From NCBI GenBank assembly GCA_949051815.1, contig CARQVR010000089.1:1-9063 (forward strand): a DNA stretch of 9,063 nt, written 5' to 3'. The notes below the pieces were generated by a model. The model had not been told where the DNA came from, made no database searches, and worked only from the letters and a program-made list of their open reading frames with translations. This stretch comes from an uncultured Lachnospiraceae bacterium. GTDB taxonomy: Bacteria; Bacillota; Clostridia; Lachnospirales; Lachnospiraceae. Made by a program: the position numbers and the translations under genes. Numbering within the stretch: the first letter of the stretch is position 1; each line of letters starts with the position of its first letter. Positions 1-7,179 of this stretch are shown here, piece by piece.

Positions 1-1
1 T

Positions 2-856
2 TCACAGGGGATGTGTTACTCCTTTGAAAGCCCGAAGGTATTTGATAAATTATTGTTGCCCGCGGATGATCCGGCAAGACAGGCGATCACCATCGCGAAT
101 CCTCTGGGAGAAGATTTCTCGATCATGCGGACGATTCCCCTGCACGGGATGCTGACCAGCCTTGCCACGAACTATAACAGGCGTAACAAAGATGTGCGTC
201 TCTATGAGCTTGGAAACATTTATCTGCCCAAAGCCCTGCCTCTCACGGAGCTTCCCGAGGAGCGGATGCAGTTCACCCTTGGCATGTACGGGGACTGCGA
301 TTTCTTCGATATGAAGGGTGTTGTGGAAGAGTTCTTCGAGAGCATCGGTATGCATAAAAAGGCGGTTTACGATCCGAAGGCTGGCAGAAATTATCTGCAT
401 CCGGGCAGACAGGCGGACATTTATTACGAGGATGCGCCGGTTGGCTATCTGGGAGAGGTGCATCCGGAGGTCTGCGACAATTATGACATGAAGACGAGAG
501 CTTATGTGGCGGTGCTTGATATTCCGGCCATTCTGCCTCATGCGACTTTTGACCGCAAATACGAGGGGATCGCGAAGTATCCGGCAGTCCTCAGGGATAT
601 CAGCATGGTGGTGCCGAAAACCGTGATGGCTGGTCAGATTGAGGCTGTTATTGCCCAGCGCGGCGGAAAGATTCTGGAGGATTATCAGCTCTTTGACATC
701 TACGAGGGAAGTCAGATCAAGGAAGGATTTAAGTCCATGGCTTATTCCATCACTTTCCGGGCAAAGGACAGAACCCTTGAGGAGGCGGATGTGACAGGTG
801 CCATGAAGAAAATACTCAATGGTTTGGAAGGTATGGGGATAGAGCTGAGGAGCTAA
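2..856 (+). CDS. pheT: Phenylalanine--tRNA ligase beta subunit, C-terminal 284 residues (partial)
   Basis: This is the 3' part of pheT; the reading frame is open at the left edge, so the true start lies outside the window. With PheS, PheT forms the cytoplasmic (alpha-beta)2 enzyme that charges tRNA-Phe. The visible part starts in the catalytic-like core, with an ANPLGEDFSIMRT segment and RLYELGNIYLP, both typical of PheT. It continues through the region containing YLHPGRQADIYY and GYLGEVHPEV. It ends with a ferredoxin-fold anticodon-binding (FDX-ACB) domain: YPAVLRDISMVVP, then FDIYEGSQIKEGFKSMAYSI, then FRAKDRTLEEADV. The C-terminus ending in GIELR plus one residue is normal, so the gene looks intact at this end. 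About 280 of the roughly 800 residues usual for the family are present. No terminator is visible after the stop, and a small gene follows 30 bases later, so co-transcription is plausible. Confidence 0.97.
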   Translation, partial: SQGMCYSFESPKVFDKLLLPADDPARQAITIANPLGEDFSIMRTIPLHGMLTSLATNYNRRNKDVRLYELGNIYLPKALPLTELPEERMQFTLGMYGDCDFFDMKGVVEEFFESIGMHKKAVYDPKAGRNYLHPGRQADIYYEDAPVGYLGEVHPEVCDNYDMKTRAYVAVLDIPAILPHATFDRKYEGIAKYPAVLRDISMVVPKTVMAGQIEAVIAQRGGKILEDYQLFDIYEGSQIKEGFKSMAYSITFRAKDRTLEEADVTGAMKKILNGLEGMGIELRS

Positions 857-886
857 AGAAACGTTGCCATTCGGAGGAATGAACGA

Positions 887-1036
887 ATGTATCTTTTCAT
901 GGGAATCTTTATTTTCATTGCAGGTGGATGCCTTTTTGCATTTGCGAACCGAATGGCGGGGAACAGAGCGGCGGAGAAAATAGTCACAGAAAAGACAGAT
1001 TTTGGAAGTACAATGTGCTGTAATGTGGTAGAATAA
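887..1036 (+). CDS. Small single-span membrane protein, 49 aa, function unknown
   Basis: A 49-codon open frame starts at ATG 887, preceded by GGAGG at 873-877 with 9 bases of spacing, which is a good ribosome binding site. The product begins MYLFMGIFIFIAGGCLFAFA, a hydrophobic stretch long enough for one membrane span (about residues 2-20). A charged tail with Arg, Glu and Lys follows, then a Cys pair near the C-terminus (MCCNVVE). The positive residues after the helix suggest a cytoplasmic tail. I do not recognise the family. It lies 30 bases downstream of pheT, and its last codons overlap a likely promoter for the next gene. Support is the ribosome binding site plus the hydrophobic profile; conservation is untested, so it could still be a chance frame. 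Confidence 0.55.
   Translation: MYLFMGIFIFIAGGCLFAFANRMAGNRAAEKIVTEKTDFGSTMCCNVVE
1026..1034 (+). promoter_or_regulatory. Putative extended -10 promoter for the M18 aminopeptidase gene
   Basis: TGGTAGAAT matches the TGnTATAAT extended -10 form used by sigma-A in Firmicutes (TAGAAT at 1029-1034). No good -35 box sits at 17 bases; TTGGAA at 1002-1007 is 21 bases away, so the site would rely on the TG extension. Transcription would begin near 1041, about 60 bases before the aminopeptidase start. The site overlaps the end of the small upstream gene. Confidence 0.4.
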
Positions 1037-1102
1037 GAACAGATTGCGGCACAGGTCAGTTTGGCGCTGACTCAAAAAGCGAAAAAGAGAGGAGTGACAG
1101 CC

Positions 1103-2527
1103 ATGGAGCAGAAAAACACATGGGAAACTTATGATGAGAAACAGCTTAAGGAAGTAGATGCTTTCGCAAAGGAATACATGGACTTTCTGGACAAAGGAAA
1201 GACCGAGCGGGAGTGCATCGACCAGATCGTAAATACGCTGGATGCGGCGGGCTATCAGGAGTTAGAGGCGCTGGTAAAGGATGGCAAAAAGCTTAAAGCG
1301 GGCGATAAGGTGTATTCCGTATGGATGAATAAATCCATTGTGATGTTTCAGATCGGTAAGGAGAAGATGGAGGACGGCATCAATATTCTTGGGGCGCACA
1401 TCGACTCTCCCCGTCTGGACGTGAAGCAGAATCCTATGTATGAGGACGGCGGTTTTGCCTATCTGGACACCCATTATTACGGTGGTGTGAAGAAGTACCA
1501 GTGGGTGACCATTCCCCTTTCCATCCACGGCGTTGTGGTGAAGAAGGACGGAAGCACCGTAGAAATTAACGTGGGAGAGAACGAGGATGATCCGGTGTTC
1601 TTCGTGTCTGATCTGCTCATTCACCTCGCGCATGAGCAGCTTGAGAAAAAAGCGGATAAGGTGATTGAGGGCGAGGCGCTCGACATCATTATCGGCAATA
1701 AGCCCCTTGTCATTGATAAGAAGGATAAAGAGGATAAGGACGCAGAGTCCGGCGCACCGAAAGACGCTGTGAAGAAGGGAATCCTCGAGATTCTCAAAAA
1801 GGATTACGATTTTGAGGAGGAGGATTTCATTTCTGCTGAGCTGGAAGTGGTGCCTGCCGGAAAAGCGAGAGAAGCAGGGTTTGACCGCAGCATGATTCTT
1901 TCCTACGGGCAGGATGACCGTGTATGTGCATTCTCCTCTTTGAAGGCGATGCTGGAGATTGGACAGACAGAGCGCACGGCTTGCTGCATCCTTGTGGATA
2001 AAGAAGAGATTGGCAGCGTGGGCGCCACTGGTATGCAGTCTAAATTCTTTGAAAATGCGGTGGCGGAGGTGATGAACCTTCTCGGTGAGTACAGTGAGCT
2101 TGGTCTGCGCAGATGCCTTGCCCGTTCCTGTATGCTTTCCTCCGATGTGAGCAGCGCGTATGACCCTGCCTACGCATCCAGCTTTGATAAAAAGAACGTG
2201 GCTTATCTTGGCGGCGGTATGGTATTTAACAAGTTTACGGGCAGAGGCGGCAAATCCGGCTCCAACGATGCCAATGCAGAGTATCTGGGTCATATCCGGG
2301 CGATTTTCGAGAAGGAGAAGGTGAACTTCCAGACGGCGGAGCTTGGCAAGGTAGACCTTGGCGGCGGCGGTACGATCGCTTATATTCTTGCACTCTACGG
2401 CATGAACGTGATCGACAGCGGTGTGGCCGTGCTCAATATGCATGCGCCCTGGGAGGCTACAAGCAAGGCGGACGTGTATGAGACGAAACGCGGATATGTG
2501 GCGTTTTTGGAGAATGCCAGCCTGTAG
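1103..2527 (+). CDS. apeA: M18 family aminopeptidase (aspartyl aminopeptidase-like), zinc dependent
   Basis: A 474-residue cytosolic metallo-aminopeptidase of MEROPS family M18, which removes N-terminal residues from peptides using two metal ions. The expected ligands are visible: HIDSPRLDV (His99, Asp101), the bridging Asp in GQDDR (271-272), the Glu pair in VDKEEIGSVGATG (301-302), SSDVSSAYDP (Asp348) and NMHAPWE (His447). Length is normal for bacterial ApeA-type members. A Lys/Asp/Glu-rich stretch at about 205-225 looks like a surface loop. The frame extends up to an ATG at 1061, but the ATG at 1103 has an AGGAG ribosome binding site (1090-1094) eight bases upstream and gives the normal N-terminus. 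The gene is preceded by a probable extended -10 promoter and followed after 71 bases by queA. Which residue it prefers to cleave (acidic or other) cannot be told from sequence alone; the apeA symbol is by family resemblance. Confidence 0.93.
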   Translation: MEQKNTWETYDEKQLKEVDAFAKEYMDFLDKGKTERECIDQIVNTLDAAGYQELEALVKDGKKLKAGDKVYSVWMNKSIVMFQIGKEKMEDGINILGAHIDSPRLDVKQNPMYEDGGFAYLDTHYYGGVKKYQWVTIPLSIHGVVVKKDGSTVEINVGENEDDPVFFVSDLLIHLAHEQLEKKADKVIEGEALDIIIGNKPLVIDKKDKEDKDAESGAPKDAVKKGILEILKKDYDFEEEDFISAELEVVPAGKAREAGFDRSMILSYGQDDRVCAFSSLKAMLEIGQTERTACCILVDKEEIGSVGATGMQSKFFENAVAEVMNLLGEYSELGLRRCLARSCMLSSDVSSAYDPAYASSFDKKNVAYLGGGMVFNKFTGRGGKSGSNDANAEYLGHIRAIFEKEKVNFQTAELGKVDLGGGGTIAYILALYGMNVIDSGVAVLNMHAPWEATSKADVYETKRGYVAFLENASL

Positions 2528-2560
2528 GATGCGCCCGACAGCGTGGCACGAAATAAGAGA

Positions 2561-2577
2561 CCGACTTAGTCAGTCGG
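2561..2577 (+). repeat. Short inverted repeat between apeA and queA
   Basis: CCGACT (2561-2566) and AGTCGG (2572-2577) are perfect complements around a 5-base loop. The hairpin is short and has no T-tract after it, so it is not a convincing terminator. It could be a weak mRNA-processing or stability element, or chance. It lies 22 bases before the queA start and ends just ahead of its ribosome binding site. Confidence 0.3.
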
Positions 2578-2598
2578 CAAAGGTAAATGAGGAAACGA

Positions 2599-3633
2599 AT
2601 GACAGAATTAAAGAAATCAGATTTTTATTTTGATCTGCCGCAGGAGCTGATCGCACAGGACCCACTGGAGGACCGCTCCGCGTCGAGACTGCTTGTGCTG
2701 AACCGGGAAACCGGGGAAGCAGAGCACCATCATTTTAAAGAGATTATTAATTATTTAAGGCCAGGCGATTGTCTGGTCTTAAATGACACCAAAGTTATAC
2801 CCGCGAGGCTGTTAGGGGCGAAGGAAGATACCGGCGCGGCTATCGAGGTGCTTCTTTTAAAGAGACGGGAAAACGATGTATGGGAAACCCTTGTGAAGCC
2901 CGGAAAAAAGGCGCGGCCGGGAACCAGACTTTCCTTCGGGGACGGCATTCTCAAGGCGGAAGTTTTGGATGTGGTGGAAGAGGGAAACCGCCTGATCCGC
3001 TTCACATACGAGGGGATTTTTGAGGAAGTGCTTGACCGGCTCGGAGAGATGCCGCTTCCCCCCTATATCACCCACAAATTGCAGGACAAAAACCGTTACC
3101 AGACCGTGTATGCCAGATATGAAGGCTCTGCGGCCGCACCGACGGCGGGACTGCACTTTACGGAAGAATTGCTTGCGCAGATAGAGGAAATGGGGGTAAA
3201 AACCGCCTATGTGACTCTCCATGTGGGACTTGGCACATTCCGTCCCGTGAAAGCGGACAACCTCTTAGAGCATCATATGCACTCTGAATGGTATCAGGTG
3301 ACGCAGGAGACGGCGGATCTGATCAACGGCACGAAGGAAAGCGGCGGGCGCGTGATCTGCGTGGGGACGACAAGCTGCCGCACGGTGGAGAGCGCGGCGG
3401 ACGAAAACGGTCGGGTGCAGCCGGGATGCGGCGACACGGAGATTTTTATTTATCCGGGCTATCGCTTTAAAGTGCTGGATTGTCTGATCACGAATTTCCA
3501 TCTGCCGGAATCTACGCTGGTAATGCTTGTGTCTGCGCTTGCGGGCAGGGAGAATGTGCTGTCGGCGTACCGGGAGGCGGTGGAGGAGCGGTACCGGTTT
3601 TTCAGCTTCGGGGATGCAATGCTTGTGATATGA
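2599..3633 (+). CDS. queA: S-adenosylmethionine:tRNA ribosyltransferase-isomerase
   Basis: QueA moves the ribosyl part of S-adenosylmethionine onto preQ1 at tRNA position 34 and rearranges it to epoxyqueuosine, a late step of queuosine synthesis in the cytoplasm. The 344-residue product carries the family signatures in order: FDLPQELIAQDPLEDR (11-26), NDTKVIPARLLG (62-73), PTAGLHFTEELL (181-192), VTLHVGLGTFRPV (205-217), VGTTSCRTVES (255-265) and LITNFHLPESTLVMLVSAL (296-314). Length is normal. An ATG 12 bases upstream (2587) is in frame, but GAGG at 2589-2592 is well placed for the ATG at 2599, and family N-termini begin close to the SDFYFDLP segment, so I chose 2599. No promoter is evident in the 71 bases after the aminopeptidase, so the two may be co-transcribed. 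Other queuosine genes (for example tgt) are not in the window. Confidence 0.96.
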   Translation: MTELKKSDFYFDLPQELIAQDPLEDRSASRLLVLNRETGEAEHHHFKEIINYLRPGDCLVLNDTKVIPARLLGAKEDTGAAIEVLLLKRRENDVWETLVKPGKKARPGTRLSFGDGILKAEVLDVVEEGNRLIRFTYEGIFEEVLDRLGEMPLPPYITHKLQDKNRYQTVYARYEGSAAAPTAGLHFTEELLAQIEEMGVKTAYVTLHVGLGTFRPVKADNLLEHHMHSEWYQVTQETADLINGTKESGGRVICVGTTSCRTVESAADENGRVQPGCGDTEIFIYPGYRFKVLDCLITNFHLPESTLVMLVSALAGRENVLSAYREAVEERYRFFSFGDAMLVI

Positions 3634-3634
3634 T

Positions 3635-3663
3635 TTGTAATTTATCGGATTGCGTACTATAAT
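3635..3663 (+). promoter_or_regulatory. Sigma-A promoter for the PilZ/VanZ-like pair
   Basis: TTGTAA (3635-3640) and a perfect TATAAT (3658-3663) are separated by 17 bases. It begins directly after the queA stop codon. Predicted transcription start is near 3670, giving a leader of about 40 bases before the PilZ gene. This makes the next two genes a separate unit from queA. Confidence 0.75.
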
Positions 3664-3708
3664 AAAAAGGACAAAGAGCCATAATAGATAAAACGGAAGG
3701 ACAAAAAC

Positions 3709-4050
3709 ATGGAAGAACGCAGGAAAAACAAACGGTTGGAATTGACATCGAAGCTTCTGATTAAGAGATTGGATGCAGAGGGAGACACGAGAGAAGTAGA
3801 TATTGATGTGACAGATGTGTCTAAGACAGGCGTCGGTTTTATGTGCAGTGAGGCTTTGGAGATCGGTGCGGTTTATGAAGCGTCTCTGACGATCTGGACC
3901 AAGGAAGTGATTCATGCTTTTATTGAGATTGTCCGCATTGAGAAGAAAGAAGACACCCTCTTTTCCTACGGCTCGATTTTTATCGGCATGTCAGAGATTG
4001 AGGCAGGCAGAATCGAGACCTACAGCACGATTGAGACGATGGAAGGTTAG
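3709..4050 (+). CDS. PilZ-domain protein, probable cyclic-di-GMP receptor
   Basis: A 113-residue protein consisting almost only of a PilZ domain. PilZ domains bind cyclic di-GMP through an RxxxR motif near the N-terminus and a (D/N)xSxxG motif on the barrel. Both are visible: R5-KNK-R9 in EERRKNKRLEL and D36-V-S-K-T-G41 in VTDVSKTGVGF. This supports real ligand binding rather than a degenerate domain. The rest is beta-rich, as expected for the six-strand barrel (VYEASLTIW, HAFIEIVRI, YGSIFIGM). There is no signal peptide, membrane segment or output domain, so it would act as a soluble adaptor in the cytoplasm. Start is fixed by GGAAGG at 3695-3700, eight bases upstream. It follows its own promoter and is 15 bases ahead of a VanZ-like membrane gene, which could be its partner (inference). 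The process it controls cannot be read from the sequence. Confidence 0.85.
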   Translation: MEERRKNKRLELTSKLLIKRLDAEGDTREVDIDVTDVSKTGVGFMCSEALEIGAVYEASLTIWTKEVIHAFIEIVRIEKKEDTLFSYGSIFIGMSEIEAGRIETYSTIETMEG

Positions 4051-4065
4051 AAAGATAAAGAAAGC

Positions 4066-4560
4066 ATGAACAAAAATAAGAAGAATCATATCCTTCTGGA
4101 ACTGGGTGTGATTGCCATATCCTTTGGGGCGCTTTTACTGCTTTTGTATTTTGTGATGGTGGTATCTTTCCAAAATGGGGCTGTTTCCACGGATTTGACG
4201 ATGCGGCTGGCGGAGCAGATTGCCAGAAGGATATTTGAACAGCCCACAGGGGATCAGATTGAGACGACGGCATTGATGATACGTTTTGGTGCCCATCTTG
4301 GTCTGTTCTTTGTGGTAGGATTTGTGACCACTTTCGTGAGTATGGTAGTTTTCAGAAGGTATTACAGAATACTCGGTGTGATTGGCGCGGGTGCGGTCTG
4401 CTATGTGCTCGCCTACTACACGGAGTATTACAAGCAGTTCGTGGAGGGCAGGCATTTTCAGCAGTCCGACGCTGCGCTCAACTGGTATGGAAGCGTGATG
4501 GGGATTGTCTGCATGGTAGCTTCCTACTTTCTGAACAGGCTTCTGGTGAAACTTTCTTAG
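4066..4560 (+). CDS. VanZ-like integral membrane protein, 164 aa
   Basis: A predicted four-helix membrane protein: segments at about 10-33, 72-95, 101-118 and 141-157. The C-terminal half resembles the VanZ-like family signature: YTEYYKQFVEGRHF followed by SDAALNWYGSVMG gives E120, Q124, F125, V126, G128, R129, D135, N139, G142 and G146 with the usual spacing. VanZ lowers teicoplanin sensitivity in vancomycin-resistance clusters, but most VanZ-like proteins are chromosomal with unknown roles at the cell envelope. No resistance genes are nearby, so a resistance role is not implied. It starts 15 bases after the PilZ stop with only a weak purine-rich site (AAAGAAAG), suggesting translational coupling. 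The loop between helices 1 and 2 (about 34-71) is unusually long and polar. Its stop is 11 bases from the convergent aroA stop, with no clear terminator between. Confidence 0.7.
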   Translation: MNKNKKNHILLELGVIAISFGALLLLLYFVMVVSFQNGAVSTDLTMRLAEQIARRIFEQPTGDQIETTALMIRFGAHLGLFFVVGFVTTFVSMVVFRRYYRILGVIGAGAVCYVLAYYTEYYKQFVEGRHFQQSDAALNWYGSVMGIVCMVASYFLNRLLVKLS

Positions 4561-4571
4561 ACCGGGGCACG

Positions 4572-5849
4572 TTAAAACCCGCACAGGCGTGCCAGATCCT
4601 TATAAAAATCGGGGTAGCTGATGGTGACCACATCGCTGCCCTCTATTTCTGTTCTGCCTTCGGCCACAAGAGAAGCCACGGCAAAGCTCATGGCGATGCG
4701 GTGGTCCAGATGGGAGTCCACTTTTGTTCCGTGCAGAGGCTGCCCGCCATGGATTATCATGCCGTCATCAGTACCTGTGATATCACAGCCCATAGCGCTT
4801 AAATACTGTACCATCACGTCGATTCGGTTGGATTCTTTGACCTTTAACTCAGCGGCGTCCCGGATCACGGTAGCGCCTTCGGCGCAGGCTGCCATAATGT
4901 TGATGATGGGAAGCTCGTCGATCAGGGTAGGAATGATATCCCCTTCAATGGTGACGCCGTGGAGCAGGCTGTGCTTCACTAACAGGTCGGCGGTGGGTTC
5001 CCCGTCGTGATTTTCGTTTAATAGCGTGATATCCCCGCCCATTTCTCTTGCGACTCTCAAAATGCCGTCTCTGGTAGGATTGATCCCCACGTTTTTGATC
5101 AGGATTTCAGAGCCGGGGACGATCAGTCCTGCGGCGATAAAATAGGCTGCGGAAGAGATGTCGCCGGGCACATCTATTTTCCGGCCTTCCAGACGCGGCC
5201 CGGGAGCGATGCCGGCAGTCGTTCCTTCCGCATGAAGATCCGCGCCAAAATAACGCAGCATGATTTCTGTGTGGTTGCGGCTTAAGGTCGGTTCCGTCAC
5301 AAGGGTTTCGCCGTCCGCATAGAGTCCTGCCAGCAAAACAGCGGACTTCACCTGTGCAGAGGCCACCTTGGAGTGGTAGTGGATGCCGTGCAGGGAAGAG
5401 CCTGTGATGTGGAGCGGAGCGCAGTCATTGCCGTTTACGCTGACGATCTTTGCACCCATCATGGAAAGAGGCTCCATGATCCGCCGCATGGGACGCTTCT
5501 GAATGGAGGCGTCGCCGGTGAGAGTGCTCTCAAAAGGCTGTCCTGCCAAAATGCCGCTGATCAGTCTGGTGGTGGTGCCGCTGTTTCCCATATCGAGCAC
5601 GGAAGAGGGCGTTTTAAGTCCGTGAAGGCCTTTTCCATGAACCAGAATTTTCCCGGCGTTATTCTCAATCTCAATGCCCATTTTCCGAAAGGCCTCTATG
5701 GTGGAGAGACAGTCCGCCCCCTGCAAAAAGTTGGTGATTTCCGTTGTGCCTTCGGCAAGGGAGCCGAACATCACCGCCCGGTGAGAGATAGATTTGTCTC
5801 CGGGGATTGTCACTTCCCCTCTCAGTGCATTCGCTTTATGATAGTTCAT
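4572..5849 (-). CDS. aroA: 3-phosphoshikimate 1-carboxyvinyltransferase (EPSP synthase), class II
   Basis: AroA joins phosphoenolpyruvate to shikimate 3-phosphate, the sixth step of the shikimate pathway toward aromatic amino acids, in the cytoplasm. The 425-residue product has the family motifs in order: PGDKSISHRA (16-25), MGNSGTTTRL (87-96), TGDASIQKRPMRR (111-123), SAQVKSAVLLAGL (164-176), RNHTE (191-195), GDISSAAYF (229-237), the catalytic Asp311 in IDELPI, KVKESNRI (336-343) and LDHRIAMSFAVASL (381-394). GDKS, SAQVK, RNHTE and NPTR (257-260) together mark the class II group. The frame runs upstream to position 5894, but ATG at 5849 has GGAGG (5855-5859 on the plus strand) five bases away and gives the normal N-terminus. 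It is the second gene of the tyrA-aroA operon, 71 bases after tyrA, with a hairpin in the gap. Confidence 0.97.
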   Translation of the reverse strand: MNYHKANALRGEVTIPGDKSISHRAVMFGSLAEGTTEITNFLQGADCLSTIEAFRKMGIEIENNAGKILVHGKGLHGLKTPSSVLDMGNSGTTTRLISGILAGQPFESTLTGDASIQKRPMRRIMEPLSMMGAKIVSVNGNDCAPLHITGSSLHGIHYHSKVASAQVKSAVLLAGLYADGETLVTEPTLSRNHTEIMLRYFGADLHAEGTTAGIAPGPRLEGRKIDVPGDISSAAYFIAAGLIVPGSEILIKNVGINPTRDGILRVAREMGGDITLLNENHDGEPTADLLVKHSLLHGVTIEGDIIPTLIDELPIINIMAACAEGATVIRDAAELKVKESNRIDVMVQYLSAMGCDITGTDDGMIIHGGQPLHGTKVDSHLDHRIAMSFAVASLVAEGRTEIEGSDVVTISYPDFYKDLARLCGF

Positions 5850-5872
5850 ATTTTCCTCCATTTTTCTGTCCG

Positions 5873-5898
5873 GAGAATGCCGCGTTTTTGGCATTCTC
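5873..5898 (-). repeat. 9-bp hairpin in the tyrA-aroA spacer
   Basis: GAGAATGCC (5873-5881) and GGCATTCTC (5890-5898) form a perfect 9-bp inverted repeat with an 8-base loop. It lies between the tyrA stop and the aroA ribosome binding site. Neither side is followed by a run of T on the transcript strand, so it is not a standard terminator. It may act in mRNA processing, stability or differential expression of aroA against tyrA (inference). Confidence 0.55.
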
Positions 5899-5920
5899 AG
5901 AGTTTGCCGCAGGCATACTC

Positions 5921-7030
5921 TTAATGTTCGCTGCCTGGCGACGATTTTTTATAGCCGTGCTCTGTCATAATCTTCATTGCCCGGGAGAGCATGTCCTGAC
6001 TGTAAAATTCGATGCGCAGTGCGCCCTCCGCAAGCTCTCTGTTGTGGTTGATGCCGATGTTTTTGATGCTCACGTCGTGCATGGCAAGGAGAGAGGCGAT
6101 AGCCGCAATGGCGCCGGGCTTATCCGCAATGTCCACGGTTAACACATATTCCGCTTTGATGGGGCCGCTGGGCGCGCTGATAAAGGATTCACGGTAAGTT
6201 CTCGCCGTATCGAAAAACTGATAGAGCGTTTCCTTTTTATGAGCGTCTATATCGTCCGCAATGGCTCCCAGGTATTGTATGTATATCCGCAGCAGCTTTA
6301 CAATGTTATCCGCATTGGTCAGACAGATCTGCTGCCACATTTCCGGGGAGGAAGATGCGATTCTTGTGATATCCTTAAATCCTCCGGCGGCGATCATTTT
6401 CATAACACCGTCCTCGGAGTCACAGCTCTTGACCACGTTAACGAGAGAGGCAGCGATGACGTGGGGCAAATGGGAGATCGCCGCAGTCACATAGTCGTGC
6501 GCTTCGCAGGATAAGGTCAGGGGAATCGCACCGATGGTTTCCACCAGCGTCCGGTATGCGTCCACCTTGCCAGCGGGAACTTCCTCAGAGGGAGTCAGAA
6601 TATAGTAGGCGTTCTCTAACAGGGAAGCCTTGGCATTCTGATAGCCGAAACGCTCGGAACCGGCCATCGGATGTCCGCCGATAAACTGTTTTTGCAGATG
6701 CAGTTCCTCAATTTGTCTGTGGATGCCGGTCTTGACGCTCCCCACATCCGTCAGAATGGTGTCGGGTGTGAGAAACGGTTTCAGGGCAAGCAGGTTTTCC
6801 ATATTGTGGGAGACCGGCGCGCATAAAAAGATATAATCACAGCTTCCGAAAGAGCCGTCAATGGCAGGACAGATCTGATTGATAACCTGTTCTTTAACAG
6901 CGAGGTTCAGGGATTCAGTATTGATATCATAGGCGATCAGGCGGGTGTCTGGCAGTTGGAGCCGGATCGCCTTGGCGATGGAGCCGCCGATCAGCCCGAG
7001 TCCGATAAAACCACAGGTGAGAGTGTTCAT
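5921..7030 (-). CDS. tyrA: Prephenate dehydrogenase with C-terminal ACT domain
   Basis: TyrA oxidatively decarboxylates prephenate to 4-hydroxyphenylpyruvate with NAD, committing chorismate to tyrosine. The 369-residue product starts with a Rossmann motif GFIGLGLIGGSIAKA (7-21), then LTDVGSVKTGIH (93-104), IGGHPMAGSERFG (117-129) and AISHLPHVIAASLVN (184-198), and the helical dimer domain with GGFKDITRIASSSPEMW (216-232). From about 295 an ACT domain is visible (VLTVDIADKPGAIAAIASLL, then SIKNIGINHNRE), which usually gives tyrosine feedback control. There is no fused chorismate mutase domain. The frame could extend to 7096, but ATG 7030 gives the family N-terminus right before the Rossmann fold and has AAAGG ten bases upstream. 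A promoter lies at 7068-7096. First gene of the operon with aroA. Confidence 0.96.
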   Translation of the reverse strand: MNTLTCGFIGLGLIGGSIAKAIRLQLPDTRLIAYDINTESLNLAVKEQVINQICPAIDGSFGSCDYIFLCAPVSHNMENLLALKPFLTPDTILTDVGSVKTGIHRQIEELHLQKQFIGGHPMAGSERFGYQNAKASLLENAYYILTPSEEVPAGKVDAYRTLVETIGAIPLTLSCEAHDYVTAAISHLPHVIAASLVNVVKSCDSEDGVMKMIAAGGFKDITRIASSSPEMWQQICLTNADNIVKLLRIYIQYLGAIADDIDAHKKETLYQFFDTARTYRESFISAPSGPIKAEYVLTVDIADKPGAIAAIASLLAMHDVSIKNIGINHNRELAEGALRIEFYSQDMLSRAMKIMTEHGYKKSSPGSEH

Positions 7031-7067
7031 AAAAGCAGTACCTTTCGTGTGTTTGAGTTTCGTTCTA

Positions 7068-7096
7068 AAGATACCACAAAACGGGAGGTAAAGCAA
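7068..7096 (-). promoter_or_regulatory. Sigma-A promoter of the tyrA-aroA operon
   Basis: Read on the minus strand: TTGCTT (7096-7091), a 17-base spacer, then TATCTT (7073-7068), with TG one base before the -10 box (TGGTATCTT, extended -10). The predicted transcript starts near 7061, giving a leader of about 30 bases. That is too short for a T-box or other large riboswitch, so control is more likely at the enzyme (ACT domain) or by a DNA-binding regulator. Confidence 0.65.
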
Positions 7097-7179
7097 GGAA
7101 ACGAAGAGCCGTCTCCAAAGCAGGTTATTTCTATATGCTTGTATTCTTTATGAAAAAATGACATACTGTAGTGTGATAA

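Noticed and set aside
50..1075. 341-codon minus-strand frame opposite pheT
   Set aside because: Shadow of pheT and the small membrane gene; no family motifs, and it covers a region whose plus-strand coding is certain.
1061..1102. Longer N-terminus for the aminopeptidase starting at 1061
   Set aside because: The added 14 residues have no ribosome binding site and are not typical of the family; the ATG at 1103 has a good site.
1262..2443. 393-codon open frame on the minus strand opposite the aminopeptidase
   Set aside because: It is fully antisense to a well-supported M18 gene, rich in His, Leu and Ile as expected from a shadow frame, and has no recognisable domain.
2587..2598. queA start at the upstream ATG 2587
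   Set aside because: GAGG at 2589-2592 fits the ATG at 2599, while 2587 lacks a site with proper spacing.
3265..3915. 216-codon minus-strand frame across the queA end and PilZ start
   Set aside because: It spans two real plus-strand genes and a promoter, with Arg/His-rich shadow-type composition.
4561..4600. Inverted repeat GGCACG/CGTGCC (4566-4571, 4588-4593) as a bidirectional terminator between the convergent genes
   Set aside because: Only 6 bp with a 16-base loop, partly inside the aroA coding end, and no T-tract on either strand.
5373..5924. 183-codon plus-strand frame opposite aroA
   Set aside because: Antisense shadow of aroA with no domain; aroA motifs on the other strand are complete.
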